Positions 52,174-62,844 are shown, counted from the first letter of the stretch. The stretch: DNA of 64,000 nucleotides from Xanthocytophaga agilis (GCF_030068605.1 NZ_JASJOU010000011.1:248001-312000), one strand, 5' to 3'. The notes: a model not told the origin generated them from the letters alone. Program-made: numbers and translations.

Positions 52174-52218
52174 AACATCAAATCAGGAAAGATCTATTGT
52201 CCTTCCTGATTTGATGTT
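52174..52218 (-). terminator. Hairpin between chemoreceptor and CheR genes
   Basis: A perfect 16-bp stem, 52174-52189 and 52203-52218, with a 13-base loop, 16 bases after the chemoreceptor stop on the minus strand. There is no U tract behind it, so it may reduce rather than abolish read-through into cheR, or protect the receptor mRNA 3' end. Confidence 0.6.
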
Positions 52219-52234
52219 TGTTTATATCTAAGTC

Positions 52235-53902
52235 TTAATATTTCTCATATGATTCGTCAAGGGTATCTGCATGCATATTTAGCTGAACTCCCTTTACAAA
52301 CTTATCTGATTTTTGAGTGGAATATACTTGTGACGGAGTAGCAGACTTATATTTGGATGAAGTCTCACGGTTACTTTTATTTCGGCGAGTTGTCTGATAT
52401 TGATCTATTTGAAAGAAAGAGATTGCATCTTTGAGCGACTCTGCCTGAGACGAAAGTTCTTCTGCACTGGTTGCCATCTCTTCAGAAGATGCGGCATTTT
52501 GCTGAATTACCTGATTTAATTGTTGAATTGCACTATTAACCTGTTCTGCTCCTGCATTCTGCTCCATACTGGAAGCTGATATCTCTTGTACCAGCCGTGA
52601 AGTTTTGCTGATGTTAGGTACAATTTGTATCAATAGCTTACCGGATTTTTCTGCAATAGCTACACTGGATTTAGATAAAACATCAATGTCTGTGGCAGCC
52701 AGTTGACTCCTTTCTGCCAGTTTACGGACTTCAGCCGCCACAACCGCGAATCCTTTCCCATGTTCACCCGCACGTGCTGCCTCTACTGCCGCATTCAACG
52801 CCAATAGATTCGTCTGACGTGCTATTTCACCTATGATAGAAATCTTTTCAGCAATAATTTTCATGGAATCTACTGTCTGATTCACAGCCTGACTTCCCTC
52901 CTTAATATCTTCTGCTGCCTGTAAAGCTATTTTTTCGGTTTGTTGTGCGTTATCAGTATTCTGCTGGATATTCGCGGTCATCTCTTCCATTGAAGAAGAT
53001 ACTTCTTCAGCCGAAGCTGCCTGTTCAGTTGCCCCCTGAGCTACCTGCTGAGAAGATGCACTCATTTGGTAACTGGCAGAAGCAATATTGTCAGATGCTG
53101 TAGTAACATACCCTATTACTTCTTTTAATTTTACTACCATGTTTTGTAAAAACTGAAGTAGTTCTCCTATTTCATCTTTACTATTTGTATTGATAGTAAT
53201 CATAAGATTTCCTTCAGAGATTGCCTTAATCGCTTCTTTTGCTTTGTTCAGAGAATCCGTAATAGAACGTATAATCCAGATCGAAATACCTGCAGCCAAT
53301 ACTATACTGAAGGCAAGCAGAATAACCATGTTTGTTCTTGCATTCGAATAAATCTGATCTGTTTCCAGTTTAGTTTGTGCAAGAGCTGCTTCATTCTTCT
53401 TTACTAACTGGTTCACTGCTGCAATTGCATCCAATGCTGCTGCCCTGCCCGTAGTCTTAGAGAGATGATATGCTGCGGTGTTGCTTGAATCAGTGTTCAT
53501 CACTACCGCTAATATCTTTATTTTGCCATAGATCTTCTGGTACTCCTGCCATTTTTGAAGAAATTCATCTATCTGTTCATTTCCTTTTTCATCCGAAATA
53601 GCTTTTAACTGCTCAATGCGTGTAGTAAAAATTTCCAGACGTGTATCAACATCTTTAACAAGGTCCTGTAAGGTTTCTCTATCTTGTTCCAGTATAAAAT
53701 CTTTTTCCCGCTTTGTGATAAACTGAACATCTTCTGCCAGCTTGCTTGCCAGCATGATACCTTTGGCATTTGTATCTACAATCAGATTAAGACGGTCATT
53801 TATTGTAGAAGCATTGGAGTTACCCAGATAGTATATCATGCCGGATAACAGTATTAGAATACTGAAAGCGAGAATCAGCTTCTGTTTAATTGTGAGTTGC
53901 AT
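52235..53902 (-). CDS. Methyl-accepting chemotaxis protein
   Basis: 555 residues. Transmembrane helix 1 is at about 8-27, an extracytoplasmic four-helix sensor at 28-190, helix 2 at about 192-211, a HAMP linker at 212-265, and a long cytoplasmic coiled coil. The hairpin tip that contacts CheA/CheW is at 357-397 ([20 protein letters not shown] and the following [15 protein letters not shown]). Gln/Glu-rich pairs in [18 protein letters not shown] are likely methylation sites. There is no C-terminal CheR-tethering pentapeptide that I recognise. The ligand is unknown. Followed by a hairpin and cheR. Confidence 0.94.
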   Translation of the reverse strand: MQLTIKQKLILAFSILILLSGMIYYLGNSNASTINDRLNLIVDTNAKGIMLASKLAEDVQFITKREKDFILEQDRETLQDLVKDVDTRLEIFTTRIEQLKAISDEKGNEQIDEFLQKWQEYQKIYGKIKILAVVMNTDSSNTAAYHLSKTTGRAAALDAIAAVNQLVKKNEAALAQTKLETDQIYSNARTNMVILLAFSIVLAAGISIWIIRSITDSLNKAKEAIKAISEGNLMITINTNSKDEIGELLQFLQNMVVKLKEVIGYVTTASDNIASASYQMSASSQQVAQGATEQAASAEEVSSSMEEMTANIQQNTDNAQQTEKIALQAAEDIKEGSQAVNQTVDSMKIIAEKISIIGEIARQTNLLALNAAVEAARAGEHGKGFAVVAAEVRKLAERSQLAATDIDVLSKSSVAIAEKSGKLLIQIVPNISKTSRLVQEISASSMEQNAGAEQVNSAIQQLNQVIQQNAASSEEMATSAEELSSQAESLKDAISFFQIDQYQTTRRNKSNRETSSKYKSATPSQVYSTQKSDKFVKGVQLNMHADTLDESYEKY

Positions 53903-54762
53903 AAGAAAACGTTTTTAAGTACACTATTGATCACAAGATTAATTAGCAATTGGTTAAGACAAACAGATATCTTTCTGATTATATTACATTGTATAGTAGG
54001 ATATTGATTCTCTTTCTCTAACTAATAGACAATAACATTACAGAAGAAATCAGTAATAAGCTTCATTATACAACTTAGGTACTTATCCACAATATTTCCT
54101 CTGATCCAGCCACTAGTATTTCTAACATGAAGAACTTCCTGAAAAATACTTATAAATTAATTTTATGCATTTATCAGGAAACAAATTGGATACACTAAGA
54201 TTGTTTCTTATTCTTTCTAAGAGTTGCACATTTGAGAATATAAAGGTCTGATATTCTTCAGCTATTTGGTAACCGATATAGACAAGAATACTACCATGTA
54301 ACTTATCCGTTTTTTTTTATTAAGTAAACAGAGTGTCAGATAGGAAAGAAGAATGGTATATAGGGCTATGAAGAAGAAATGAGCGGCACTTTAGTGGAAA
54401 ATGCTTAATATCTGATGTATATAAATAAGTATTTTTTGTGAAGATCCTGGGTGAGTGTGTATGACAGATTAAAGAAAAACTATAACAAATAGCTTTGATG
54501 TATTATTATTTTCCAGAAACGAATAAATATAGTAACCATTTGTATATGAATTATATACAGCCGAACCAGTATTTTCCTATGAAGTGATATCAATTAAGGG
54601 GAGTTATAAATGAGAAAGTATAGAGAAATAAATGGAGATGCTAGTACTGAAAAAAGTCGTAATCTACCCCTTATTATGTCTCTTTTTCACCCGCTCAAAA
54701 AGGATTGCCTTGAGTAACTTTGTTCTAACAAAACAAGGTAACTAACTCAAATTTTAACTCAT
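53903..54762. other. 860-base gene-free region
   Basis: AT-rich stretch between the divergent chemoreceptor (minus) and VOC (plus) genes. No ORF with a convincing start or family, no strong hairpin and no repeat array are visible; a 29-codon frame at 54498-54587 is most likely chance. TAACTTTG at 54715-54722 fits a -7 box for the VOC gene at 54763, without a matching -33 box. Confidence 0.5.
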
Positions 54763-55206
54763 ATGGCAAACCAGATTTTCATCAATCTCCCAGTGAAAGA
54801 TCTTAAAAAGTCAATGGACTTCTTTACAAAACTGGGCTTTTCGTTTAACATGCAATTTACAGATGATACAGCTGCTTGCATGGTGATTTCCGAAACTATC
54901 TATTCCATGTTACTTACACATGATAAATTTAAGGAATTTACCAGCACCGATATCGCTGATACAAGCAAAGTAAGAGAAGTACTTACCTGCCTTGCCGTTG
55001 ACAGCAAGGAAGAGGTCAATGCGATTACTGAAAAGGCAATCCATGCAGGGGCTATTGAAGAAAGAGAGGCTAAAGATTACGGTTTTATGTATTATAGAAG
55101 TTTTGCAGATCTGGACGGACATGTATGGGAAATGATGTGGATGGACCCCACTGCGGAGAATGGAACAGAAGCACAGGCTGATGCTACCATGGATAGTCAT
55201 TCATAA
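54763..55206 (+). CDS. VOC superfamily protein
   Basis: 147 residues, two VOC repeats: QIFINLPVKDLKKSMDFFTKL opens the first, and the second ends in YYRSFADLDGHVWEMMWMDP with the conserved Asp-Gly-His and metal-ligand Glu position. This subgroup is often called glyoxalase/bleomycin-resistance or extradiol-dioxygenase-like; the function cannot be read. It starts close after a possible -7 box at 54715 and is followed after 70 bases by another VOC-fold gene, so the two may be cotranscribed. Confidence 0.87.
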   Translation: MANQIFINLPVKDLKKSMDFFTKLGFSFNMQFTDDTAACMVISETIYSMLLTHDKFKEFTSTDIADTSKVREVLTCLAVDSKEEVNAITEKAIHAGAIEEREAKDYGFMYYRSFADLDGHVWEMMWMDPTAENGTEAQADATMDSHS

Positions 55207-55276
55207 ATGAATGTATCGGCATTAAACAGAAGAGAGTTATATTATTCTACAAACTAGGTATTTAAAATCTATAGCT

Positions 55277-55771
55277 ATGACAAACACACAAAAAATCGTT
55301 CCGTTTTTATGGTTTAATCATGAAGCAGAAGAAGCAGTACACTTCTATACTTCTTTATTTAAAGATTCAAAGATCGGCACTGTGGTACGGTATGGAGAAG
55401 AAGCGTCCAGAGCTAAAAGCGCTGTGATGACAATAGAATTTCAGCTTAATGGCCAGGAATTTATCGCGCTGAATGGAGGGCCTGAATTTAAATTTACAGA
55501 AGCACTTTCTCTCTTTATTAAGTGTGAAACCCAGGAAGAAGTAGATTATTTATGGGACAAACTTTCTGAAGGTGGCGAAAAAAGCCAATGTGGCTGGCTT
55601 AAGGATAAATACGGGTTGTCGTGGCAGGTAGTACCTACTGCTTTGCTGAAGATGATGCGGGATAAAGAGCCACAAAGAGCCAAACGGGTAATGGAAGCAA
55701 TGATGAAAATGGATAAGATAGAGGTATCAATATTGGAAGAAGCTTATAATGCACAGGCTGCACAGGCTTGA
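55277..55771 (+). CDS. PhnB/YjdN-like VOC superfamily protein
   Basis: 164 residues. KIVPFLWFNHEAEEAVHFYT and EFQLNGQEFIALNGGPEFKF, then KYGLSWQVVPTALLKMM, are the hallmarks of the PhnB-like family (often misnamed 3-demethylubiquinone methyltransferase). No methyltransferase motif is present. The role is unknown. It ends two bases before a strong bidirectional terminator at 55773-55808. Confidence 0.9.
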   Translation: MTNTQKIVPFLWFNHEAEEAVHFYTSLFKDSKIGTVVRYGEEASRAKSAVMTIEFQLNGQEFIALNGGPEFKFTEALSLFIKCETQEEVDYLWDKLSEGGEKSQCGWLKDKYGLSWQVVPTALLKMMRDKEPQRAKRVMEAMMKMDKIEVSILEEAYNAQAAQA

Positions 55772-55772
55772 G

Positions 55773-55808
55773 AGTATATGGCCAGTAGAAATCTACTGGC
55801 CATATACT
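55773..55808. terminator. Bidirectional terminator between the PhnB-like and peptidase genes
   Basis: AGTATATGGCCAGTAG (55773-55788) pairs with CTACTGGCCATATACT (55793-55808), a 16-bp perfect stem with a four-base loop, then TTTT. It lies between convergent genes that end at 55771 and 55876. Confidence 0.85.
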
Positions 55809-55875
55809 TTTATTGTAGAATATACTCTTTTTATGTAAAGTGAGAATATTGGTAAATAATTATTCAGTATATAAC

Positions 55876-58071
55876 CTATTTTCCTCCACCAGGACAATTT
55901 TTTTGTAAAAACTGAGTATATAAAGTGACTAGATGCCTTCCGGTCCCTTCGCCTTCATAAATACCATGTGTACGATTAGGATAAGGCATAACTTGAAACT
56001 GTTTATTGTGCTTGATAAGCTCATTGATCAGCAATTCTGCATTTTGATAATGTACATTATCATCTCCTGTTCCATGAATATATAAAAGATTACCTTGTAA
56101 ATTTTTGGCATAAAAAATAGGAGATCCTTTAATAAAATCTTCCTGATTCTCTTGTGGAAGTCCCATATAACGTTCCTGATAAATATTATCATAGGAAAGC
56201 TGATTAGCCACTGCAGCAACAGCAATACCTGTTTTAAATATTTCAGGGTACTGAAATAATAAGTTTAAGGTAGCTGAACCTCCCCCACTCCATCCCCATA
56301 CAGCCACGCGTGCAGGATCAACATAGGGCAGCTGCAGAATTTTCTTTGCAGCCATAGCCTGATCCTTAATATTTATACGACCAATCTGGCGATAGATAGC
56401 CTTACGCCACTGACGTCCCTTAGGAGCTGGCGTTCCTCTGTTATCAAAAGAGATGTAGATATATCCATCATTAGCCATATTGCCTCCATATAGAAAATTA
56501 CGTTGACGTCCCCAAACATCTGTAACTGTTTGCGAAGCGGGTTCACCATACACATGAAAGACAATTGGATATTTTTTGCTGGCATCAAAGTTTGCTGGCT
56601 TTACCATCCATCCATCCAGCTCTACACCTTCTTCTGTAGTGACTTTGATAAATTCGATATTGGAAGCTTTTTTTGCATCAGCAGAGATCTTTTTGGTAAT
56701 ATCAGCAGAAGCATCTAAAGGTTTATGAGTTGGTAAAGAAATCCATTCTTGGGCAGGACGCGTATAATAGTTTGAAAACTGATGGAATGCATACTTGCCA
56801 TTGGGAGAGATTTCATATTCATGAGTTCCCTCTTCTATAGCAGGTGATACTTGTTGTGCCTGCCCTTTACCTGTAAGATTCACTTTATACAGATACTGTT
56901 GAGTTGCATTCTTAGGAGAGGCCATAAAGTAAATCACACCAGTTTTTTCATCAATCTGTTTGATTTGAATTACATCATAGTTACCAGTAGTAATCAAAGA
57001 TTCTTTTTTACCATCTCTGGCTATCCTATATATATGCCTCCAACCATCTTTTTCGCTGACCCAGATAAATTCTTTTCCACTATTAATCCATTCCCAGCCA
57101 CTAGGATCATCATCATTCCAACGAGATTTTATATCAATCCATGCTTCATCTGTTTCTGTATAGATAGTAGAAGCAACTCCTGTCTGTACATTACAGTACA
57201 TCAACTTACTGATATTTTGCTTACGATTTAACTGTTGCAAAACAACTTCAGAAGCCCCAGCCCATTCCATACGGGGGATATAATGTTGCCGGGAATCACC
57301 AGGAACTGCCATCCATACTGTATTGCCAGAGGCAACATCTACCACTCCAATCCGGCAGGCAGATGGCATCTCTCCAACCTTAGGATATTCAACAGGGATT
57401 ACCTGTGAATAAATAGAATCAGTTGTATTGAGCATGTAGTAATCACGGATTGTATTGGCATCAATCTGCCAGAAGGCAATTCGTTGTCCGTCCGGACTCC
57501 AGCGAAACCCATCTCTACACCCAAATTCTTCTTCATAAGCCCAGTCAAATGTTCCATTGATTAGTTTACGGGTTCCATTGGTGGACGTTAGAGCTGAACT
57601 CTTCCCTGTAGCAACATCTTCTACATATACATTGTGTTCACTTACATAGGCTACTTTATTTCCATCAGGGGAAAACTTGGCAAACATCAAAGAAGACTGA
57701 GGACGATCTTTTCCAATCTGAGTGAATTGCTTTGACTTTAGATCCATGATCCAATAATCACCACGTGTTTCATAACGCCATACACGTTTCGTATTGGTAA
57801 AAATCAAAGCCTTCTGACCATCTTCTGATAATGTAAAGCTTTTTACAGTAAGTGGTACAGCCGAACCTGTTGGAACCAATTGTTCTTTAGTTACCAACAC
57901 AGTTTGTCCACCTGTAGCCAGATTGGTTAAACTTATCTGTGAATCTTCATAATCATAATAGCCATTCCCATCTTTAGACCATTGCAGCGATTGTCCTACC
58001 TGCCCATGAATTTGAATAATTGATAAAAAAAGAAATAGAAACAAACCTACACTTCTCCGAAAAAGAATCAT
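55876..58071 (-). CDS. S9 family prolyl oligopeptidase, DPP-IV type
   Basis: 731 residues from the ATG at 58071; the frame also opens with a TTG at 58080. A signal peptide (ending IQIHGQ) leads to a beta-propeller of about 440 residues (DPPIV_N), which includes GTFDWAYEEEFGCRDGFRWS, the glutamate motif that binds the substrate N-terminus. The alpha/beta-hydrolase domain carries the nucleophile in WGWSGGGSATLN, Asp in HGTGDDNVHYQN and His in PNRTHGIYEGEG. It cuts Xaa-Pro dipeptides from peptides in the periplasm. The nucleophile loop has GWSGGGS where human DPP-IV has GWSYGGY. Confidence 0.93.
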   Translation of the reverse strand: MILFRRSVGLFLFLFLSIIQIHGQVGQSLQWSKDGNGYYDYEDSQISLTNLATGGQTVLVTKEQLVPTGSAVPLTVKSFTLSEDGQKALIFTNTKRVWRYETRGDYWIMDLKSKQFTQIGKDRPQSSLMFAKFSPDGNKVAYVSEHNVYVEDVATGKSSALTSTNGTRKLINGTFDWAYEEEFGCRDGFRWSPDGQRIAFWQIDANTIRDYYMLNTTDSIYSQVIPVEYPKVGEMPSACRIGVVDVASGNTVWMAVPGDSRQHYIPRMEWAGASEVVLQQLNRKQNISKLMYCNVQTGVASTIYTETDEAWIDIKSRWNDDDPSGWEWINSGKEFIWVSEKDGWRHIYRIARDGKKESLITTGNYDVIQIKQIDEKTGVIYFMASPKNATQQYLYKVNLTGKGQAQQVSPAIEEGTHEYEISPNGKYAFHQFSNYYTRPAQEWISLPTHKPLDASADITKKISADAKKASNIEFIKVTTEEGVELDGWMVKPANFDASKKYPIVFHVYGEPASQTVTDVWGRQRNFLYGGNMANDGYIYISFDNRGTPAPKGRQWRKAIYRQIGRINIKDQAMAAKKILQLPYVDPARVAVWGWSGGGSATLNLLFQYPEIFKTGIAVAAVANQLSYDNIYQERYMGLPQENQEDFIKGSPIFYAKNLQGNLLYIHGTGDDNVHYQNAELLINELIKHNKQFQVMPYPNRTHGIYEGEGTGRHLVTLYTQFLQKNCPGGGK

Positions 58072-58219
58072 ATACAGCAATAAAAGTTGAAAGTTGATGA
58101 AAAGTATAATGAAAGGCTAAATTATGAATATCCTATAAATAATAAGCGACATGGGTATGCTTGAATGTCTCCAGAATTTTATTTACTTAAGACTACGAAT
58201 CTAGATAGAACATATTTAC

Positions 58220-59422
58220 TTAGAAATTAAAAAAGGAATCTAACTTCTCTCTGAATAATACTGGATCTATCTCAAAAGAACCATCTATTGAAGAACTCCC
58301 AATTATAGCATCATAGGAATATGCATATGTTTTAGATAGCCAGTAATAGTGATTAGGTGCATAATTCCCTGGAAATATTTCTAATAAATTCAACTCTCCA
58401 CCTCTGCGAAAGATAATATTTGTTAAACCTGCACCATGTAACCCAACAATATAACGAGCCTTGGAAAAATAGGAGATTTGTTCATTAAAGTCTAAATCAT
58501 CACAATCAACAATCTCAAATCCATACTCTTTTGCAATAGTTTCTATTAATAGTGCATTGACTAAGTATCGACCTCTACTTACTTTTCTTGTCAGATATAA
58601 TTTCAGTTCACCATCTGCATTTATTTCAGGAATATTCAGATAGTCTAAGACTCCGTCAAATTGCTCTTTTGAAAATGGCATCTTCTGAACAAAATATACC
58701 TCATTAGTTTTAACAAAAGTATAACGATCCTGAAGTATCCATTTTCTTTCAGATAGCGTTTTACTTCTTTTCAACATCTCCTGAAAGAAAGGTTTATGAT
58801 ATGTTTCTTCTGGAATTAGAATAGGAATGTCTTGAGAGATACCTAAGCGATCTAATAAAATCAATTGTCCTAGTAAATCACCGAATACATGCCAATAATT
58901 AAGCCATCCTTTGGCCATCATACGTAAAGAAATAATTGGGATATCAATCAATAAATCTTTCTTGGATCTAAAATGATATCCTATCCAGGAAGGGTAAGGT
59001 TCTGCAATCAGACTTTGATATGGAATTGATGGATAAATCAGCTGATCTGTAGCGATATCAATAGCCCATCCTTGTTTGGGCTCAATTATACAAGGTTTAC
59101 GATGCACAAAAACATATTCACTCAGATATCCGATATGAGTTGTATAAGATTTATTTACAGATCGAAATTGCTCTTGAATAGCAGGGTTCAGATATCCAAT
59201 ACCTTCTTCGAAAAAACTAGGTTTAGGAGATTCTCTATAATAAAAATAGAGCTGCTTACTGTCTGGATTAAATACTTTAAAGTAATTAAATGATCCATCT
59301 GTGATCTTGGAAACTACTAGGCGAATGAATTTTGCAGAGGTAGAGGATACAGAAATCTTCGCATAGAGTTTTGCCAATATTTTAAGAAGAATACCTTTGA
59401 TACTAGTAATATTTTTTCCCAC
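58220..59422 (-). CDS. Family 61 glycosyltransferase
   Basis: 400 residues from a GTG start (59422); no ATG lies near. The C-terminal GT61 domain has RYIVGLHGAGLTNIIFRRGG (about 325-345) and LLEIFPGNYAPNHYYWLS, both typical, and HVFGDLLGQLILLD marks the first Rossmann fold. Such enzymes add pentoses or hexosamines to glycans. No signal or membrane helix is present. It stands alone between a peptidase and an AsmA-like gene, with no other surface-glycan gene nearby. Confidence 0.88.
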   Translation of the reverse strand: MGKNITSIKGILLKILAKLYAKISVSSTSAKFIRLVVSKITDGSFNYFKVFNPDSKQLYFYYRESPKPSFFEEGIGYLNPAIQEQFRSVNKSYTTHIGYLSEYVFVHRKPCIIEPKQGWAIDIATDQLIYPSIPYQSLIAEPYPSWIGYHFRSKKDLLIDIPIISLRMMAKGWLNYWHVFGDLLGQLILLDRLGISQDIPILIPEETYHKPFFQEMLKRSKTLSERKWILQDRYTFVKTNEVYFVQKMPFSKEQFDGVLDYLNIPEINADGELKLYLTRKVSRGRYLVNALLIETIAKEYGFEIVDCDDLDFNEQISYFSKARYIVGLHGAGLTNIIFRRGGELNLLEIFPGNYAPNHYYWLSKTYAYSYDAIIGSSSIDGSFEIDPVLFREKLDSFFNF

Positions 59423-59562
59423 TTATCAGAAATTTTATTCCAAATGATTTTTTATAATAAATTATATACAGTGAAACTGGAAGTATGTCCCGGCAAAAGT
59501 AGAAAAATATACATAAATTAGAGGCTTACAATATGTTAAACAGTGTGTATCGATCAAATTAT

Positions 59563-62500
59563 TTAATGATCAATATTCGCCTTTTTTATGACACTAAACA
59601 CTGTATCGATTTTCCATTCAAGCAACTGCTCTCTAAAATGATGATGAAGCATTTTATCTATTGAGTTTCTCTCCTTACGAGAAAAGAATTTTACTTTATA
59701 TGCATTCGTCCTGACTGCATTAACCTGACGATATACCAGCAAATGCTGCTTTTTGGGCGCCATTAATGTATCAACATCTTGCTGAATGCGTTCAATACGT
59801 TTCTTATTGTTGCCAAACAGAACTTCAAAAATATTTAGGTCCAGATACAGGTCTGCAGGCCCGTTCATAGTATAGGATCCACTTAGTTTAAATTCAGATA
59901 TATTATTGTCAAGCTTTACTCCCGGAGTAAAGAATTTATCCTTGCTAAAAAGAAAATGTGCATGGACATCATTAAAGTACATATGCTCTGTTTTTTTCTT
60001 TTTCACAAAACGCAGAGCCTGCTGAAGAGGTACTACATTGATTAACTCCATATTTCGAATCAATGCACTGGAATACAGCGTAGTTTGAGATAGACGGGGC
60101 GCAAACGAATTATCCAGTTTGGTATGGACAGACAGATTACAATCAACTTCTCCTCGTATATTATGACTATGAAGCAGATCTAGATTTAATTCATCTGCAG
60201 CCTTAAATAAACTATACAGATTTATACGTTGCAGCTTTGCCCGCAAATGCACAGGAACTTCTCTGGCTCTGTTACTCCAGTTAATAGTTCCCTGTAAGGC
60301 TATTTTCCCATCAAATGCATTGATGCCAAAATCATCAACAACAGCATGACTTCGGTATATTCGTGTTTTAAAAGCTAACTCATACCCATTCAACTGATAA
60401 TAGTGTAATCTCTCGGATCTTACTTCAAGATCTACCTGGTAGTTTGTTGGAAATATAATCCATGGTTGATAAACGGAATGAGATTTTACTGAAGATATAT
60501 TCTTCTCAGCCTTACCGGGAATGCGGCGTGGTAACAAATGTCCAATTGCAGCAATCTGTTTCATTAACTTTTCAAGATTCAGGTAGTTGTATGTCAACTT
60601 AATAGAAAAAAGAGGATCTAAAATCTGAATTGAGTTTGCTGGTTGTGATAGTAAATGAAACTGTCCACTTCCAGATGCTTTTCCATTCAAAGTCGTCTCA
60701 AATTTTAGGTCTGATATATCTACGTGCTCATTTTCCTTTTGAATCTGCATCGTAAGCTTTTGAATATTCTCCTCTCCTGGTAATCGTAATTGGCTAACAG
60801 ACAGAGTTACCCCAATATCTGCCCCTTGAATCAATGCCTGTAAATAAGGTGATAGTTCTTTATTTACAGAAGGATTATAAGATAAAGAAGAGAGAAAGTT
60901 TTTCTTACTGGATAATCTTTGTCCAATTGCACTTTTCAAATCAAGTTCTTCAATTTGAATAATTCCTTTTAAGCTACTTTGGTTAAGTTTATTCAAATCA
61001 TTTGGTAAATAAAGTTTCCCCTCAAATTTTCCTTGCCTCCAACTCCCAGCCAGATGAGTGAAGTTTAAGGCAGTTTCTGTACTTTGTAAATGTGAATTAA
61101 GATTATATATAGTATCATTTCCGACTAATAATTTACTACACTGAACCTTTATATCTGTCTGAATAAATGGAGGAAGGAGAGTCTTTTGTTGTATCGGGCC
61201 AGTTCCAGACAAATGAAAAGTATGTACCAGAGCTTTCTTTTTAGAGAGTAAGATAGAAGATGATGCAACAAATAATCCCTGAAACCATTCTGTATTAATT
61301 TGTCTGGCATTTAATGTGGATATTATTTTAACGACAGGTTGAAAACCAGCTATATATGCTAACAGATTTTGTATTGTTCCAGAAGCTGAAACAGGCTGAT
61401 TATGGATACGTCCGTACAAATTCTGTATGTGTAATAAATTATTGGCAAACTTCATATCAGCATTTACATGAGTTGCCTGAAAAGTATTACTTCCAGTCCA
61501 GGAACCATTTTGGATTTTCAAAGTACCATTCCATTTAAGTCTTTTTGAGAAATAACCAGCTATTGGAGAATGAAGGGGTCCTTCCATAGCCATATTCCCC
61601 ATAATACTGCCTTGGTAAGAAGAGGGACTGGGTATAGCAACAATTGTAGCCAGCACAGGAATAGCAAGGTATCCTTGTATTGCTAGCTTGATAGATGGAT
61701 AGTCAAAATTTGTTATCTGTAAATTACCATCTAGTGTATTAGAATCCGTTTGACAACGAAATGAAGAAATTCGAATATAGCTGGTACGAGGTGTTTGATC
61801 TTTTCCATTATCAAGTTCACCTCTCAGATCTATATGTTTCAGTTCAACAGGGCTTTTTGACCACGATATATTTCCATCCGCAACCACAAAAGCTAAATGT
61901 GTATGCGGACGTAAAGTAGGGCTACTATTTCCGGTAATGGAGTAGTGAAATTTCACCTTGCTGTTGCTGGATACCTGAGCAAGATAAGGTTTAAGTTTAC
62001 CAGGTAACGCTTCATTCAGTAATTCTGTTAATCCTAGCTGACCCTGCAAATCTATAGCGAGTGAAACACCTTGTTTACTGCGCTTATGAGTCCCCATTAT
62101 CGAGATTGTATCCTGATGCACCTGTATAGCACTCTTATATAGAGTACCTTTTTTCTCTTTTACATTGTATACATAGTGAGCTGTAGCAGTAAATGGCCAT
62201 CCCTGAAAAAGTGTTATATTCTGATTCTTTATATATTCTGATTCTCCCTGAAGTGTGCCTTTTACTAAGAGACTATCACCTGCATAACTTGCAGATAAAG
62301 AGGCGTTTTTAACAAGAACAGAGAATGCACTTTGCTTATATTTATTCAGTGTGCGCACTTGCACATCTGAGATCTCAATTTGAGGAAATTCAAATCGAGC
62401 GGCAGTGGCAATAACTGATCCGGAGGTTTTACGCTTTTTGAAACGAAATCCCGTTTTATGTCCTACTGAATCAATCTCCTGATAAAAACGGATTCCTTTT

Positions 62501-62844
62501 AGTTGAATATTCTGCAGGGGAACTGTATCCCTCTTAATATCCTGTAGATTAACTGTAAATTTTGCCTGCTTAACTCCCAGTACCTGTAATGGAACAGAAA
62601 ACGTTGTATCAACAACAGATAATTGTTCAAAAGTAAAAGTTACATGCGGAAAGTGAGAAAATAATGAAATACGAGTAGTGAAGTGCTGTAGACGCAGGTC
62701 TGAATACAAAGCAAATTGTTTCCTTAAATAGGAAGCAGCTCTTTCTTCATAAAAGCGAGGTAATGTCCATAATAGTACAGCAAGGATAGTTGTCAGAATT
62801 AACAGACAGTAAAAAAATATCCGAAAACCTTTGGCAACTGTCAT
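59563..62844 (-). CDS. Large AsmA-like membrane-anchored protein
   Basis: 1093 residues. An N-terminal membrane anchor (FFYCLLILTTILAVLLWTL, about 10-28) is followed by LRLQHFTTRISLFSHFPHVT and many short beta repeats, and the C-terminus around 890-1050 (AFDGKIALQGTINWSNRA, LSGSYTMNGPADLYLDLN) matches the AsmA_2-type domain. These proteins form long beta grooves across the periplasm and are thought to move phospholipids to the outer membrane. It is preceded by a 308-base region shared with mutS and appears to be a single-gene transcript. Confidence 0.87.
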   Translation of the reverse strand: MTVAKGFRIFFYCLLILTTILAVLLWTLPRFYEERAASYLRKQFALYSDLRLQHFTTRISLFSHFPHVTFTFEQLSVVDTTFSVPLQVLGVKQAKFTVNLQDIKRDTVPLQNIQLKGIRFYQEIDSVGHKTGFRFKKRKTSGSVIATAARFEFPQIEISDVQVRTLNKYKQSAFSVLVKNASLSASYAGDSLLVKGTLQGESEYIKNQNITLFQGWPFTATAHYVYNVKEKKGTLYKSAIQVHQDTISIMGTHKRSKQGVSLAIDLQGQLGLTELLNEALPGKLKPYLAQVSSNSKVKFHYSITGNSSPTLRPHTHLAFVVADGNISWSKSPVELKHIDLRGELDNGKDQTPRTSYIRISSFRCQTDSNTLDGNLQITNFDYPSIKLAIQGYLAIPVLATIVAIPSPSSYQGSIMGNMAMEGPLHSPIAGYFSKRLKWNGTLKIQNGSWTGSNTFQATHVNADMKFANNLLHIQNLYGRIHNQPVSASGTIQNLLAYIAGFQPVVKIISTLNARQINTEWFQGLFVASSSILLSKKKALVHTFHLSGTGPIQQKTLLPPFIQTDIKVQCSKLLVGNDTIYNLNSHLQSTETALNFTHLAGSWRQGKFEGKLYLPNDLNKLNQSSLKGIIQIEELDLKSAIGQRLSSKKNFLSSLSYNPSVNKELSPYLQALIQGADIGVTLSVSQLRLPGEENIQKLTMQIQKENEHVDISDLKFETTLNGKASGSGQFHLLSQPANSIQILDPLFSIKLTYNYLNLEKLMKQIAAIGHLLPRRIPGKAEKNISSVKSHSVYQPWIIFPTNYQVDLEVRSERLHYYQLNGYELAFKTRIYRSHAVVDDFGINAFDGKIALQGTINWSNRAREVPVHLRAKLQRINLYSLFKAADELNLDLLHSHNIRGEVDCNLSVHTKLDNSFAPRLSQTTLYSSALIRNMELINVVPLQQALRFVKKKKTEHMYFNDVHAHFLFSKDKFFTPGVKLDNNISEFKLSGSYTMNGPADLYLDLNIFEVLFGNNKKRIERIQQDVDTLMAPKKQHLLVYRQVNAVRTNAYKVKFFSRKERNSIDKMLHHHFREQLLEWKIDTVFSVIKKANIDH

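Noticed and set aside
54498-54587. 29-codon frame preceded by TAGCTTTG
   Set aside because: The upstream box looks like a -7 element but has no -33 partner, would start the RNA inside the frame, and the peptide is rich in Tyr and Asn as random AT-rich frames are.
55277-55771. Call as 3-demethylubiquinone-9 3-methyltransferase
   Set aside because: This common label for PhnB-like proteins does not fit; the protein is a VOC fold without a SAM-binding motif.
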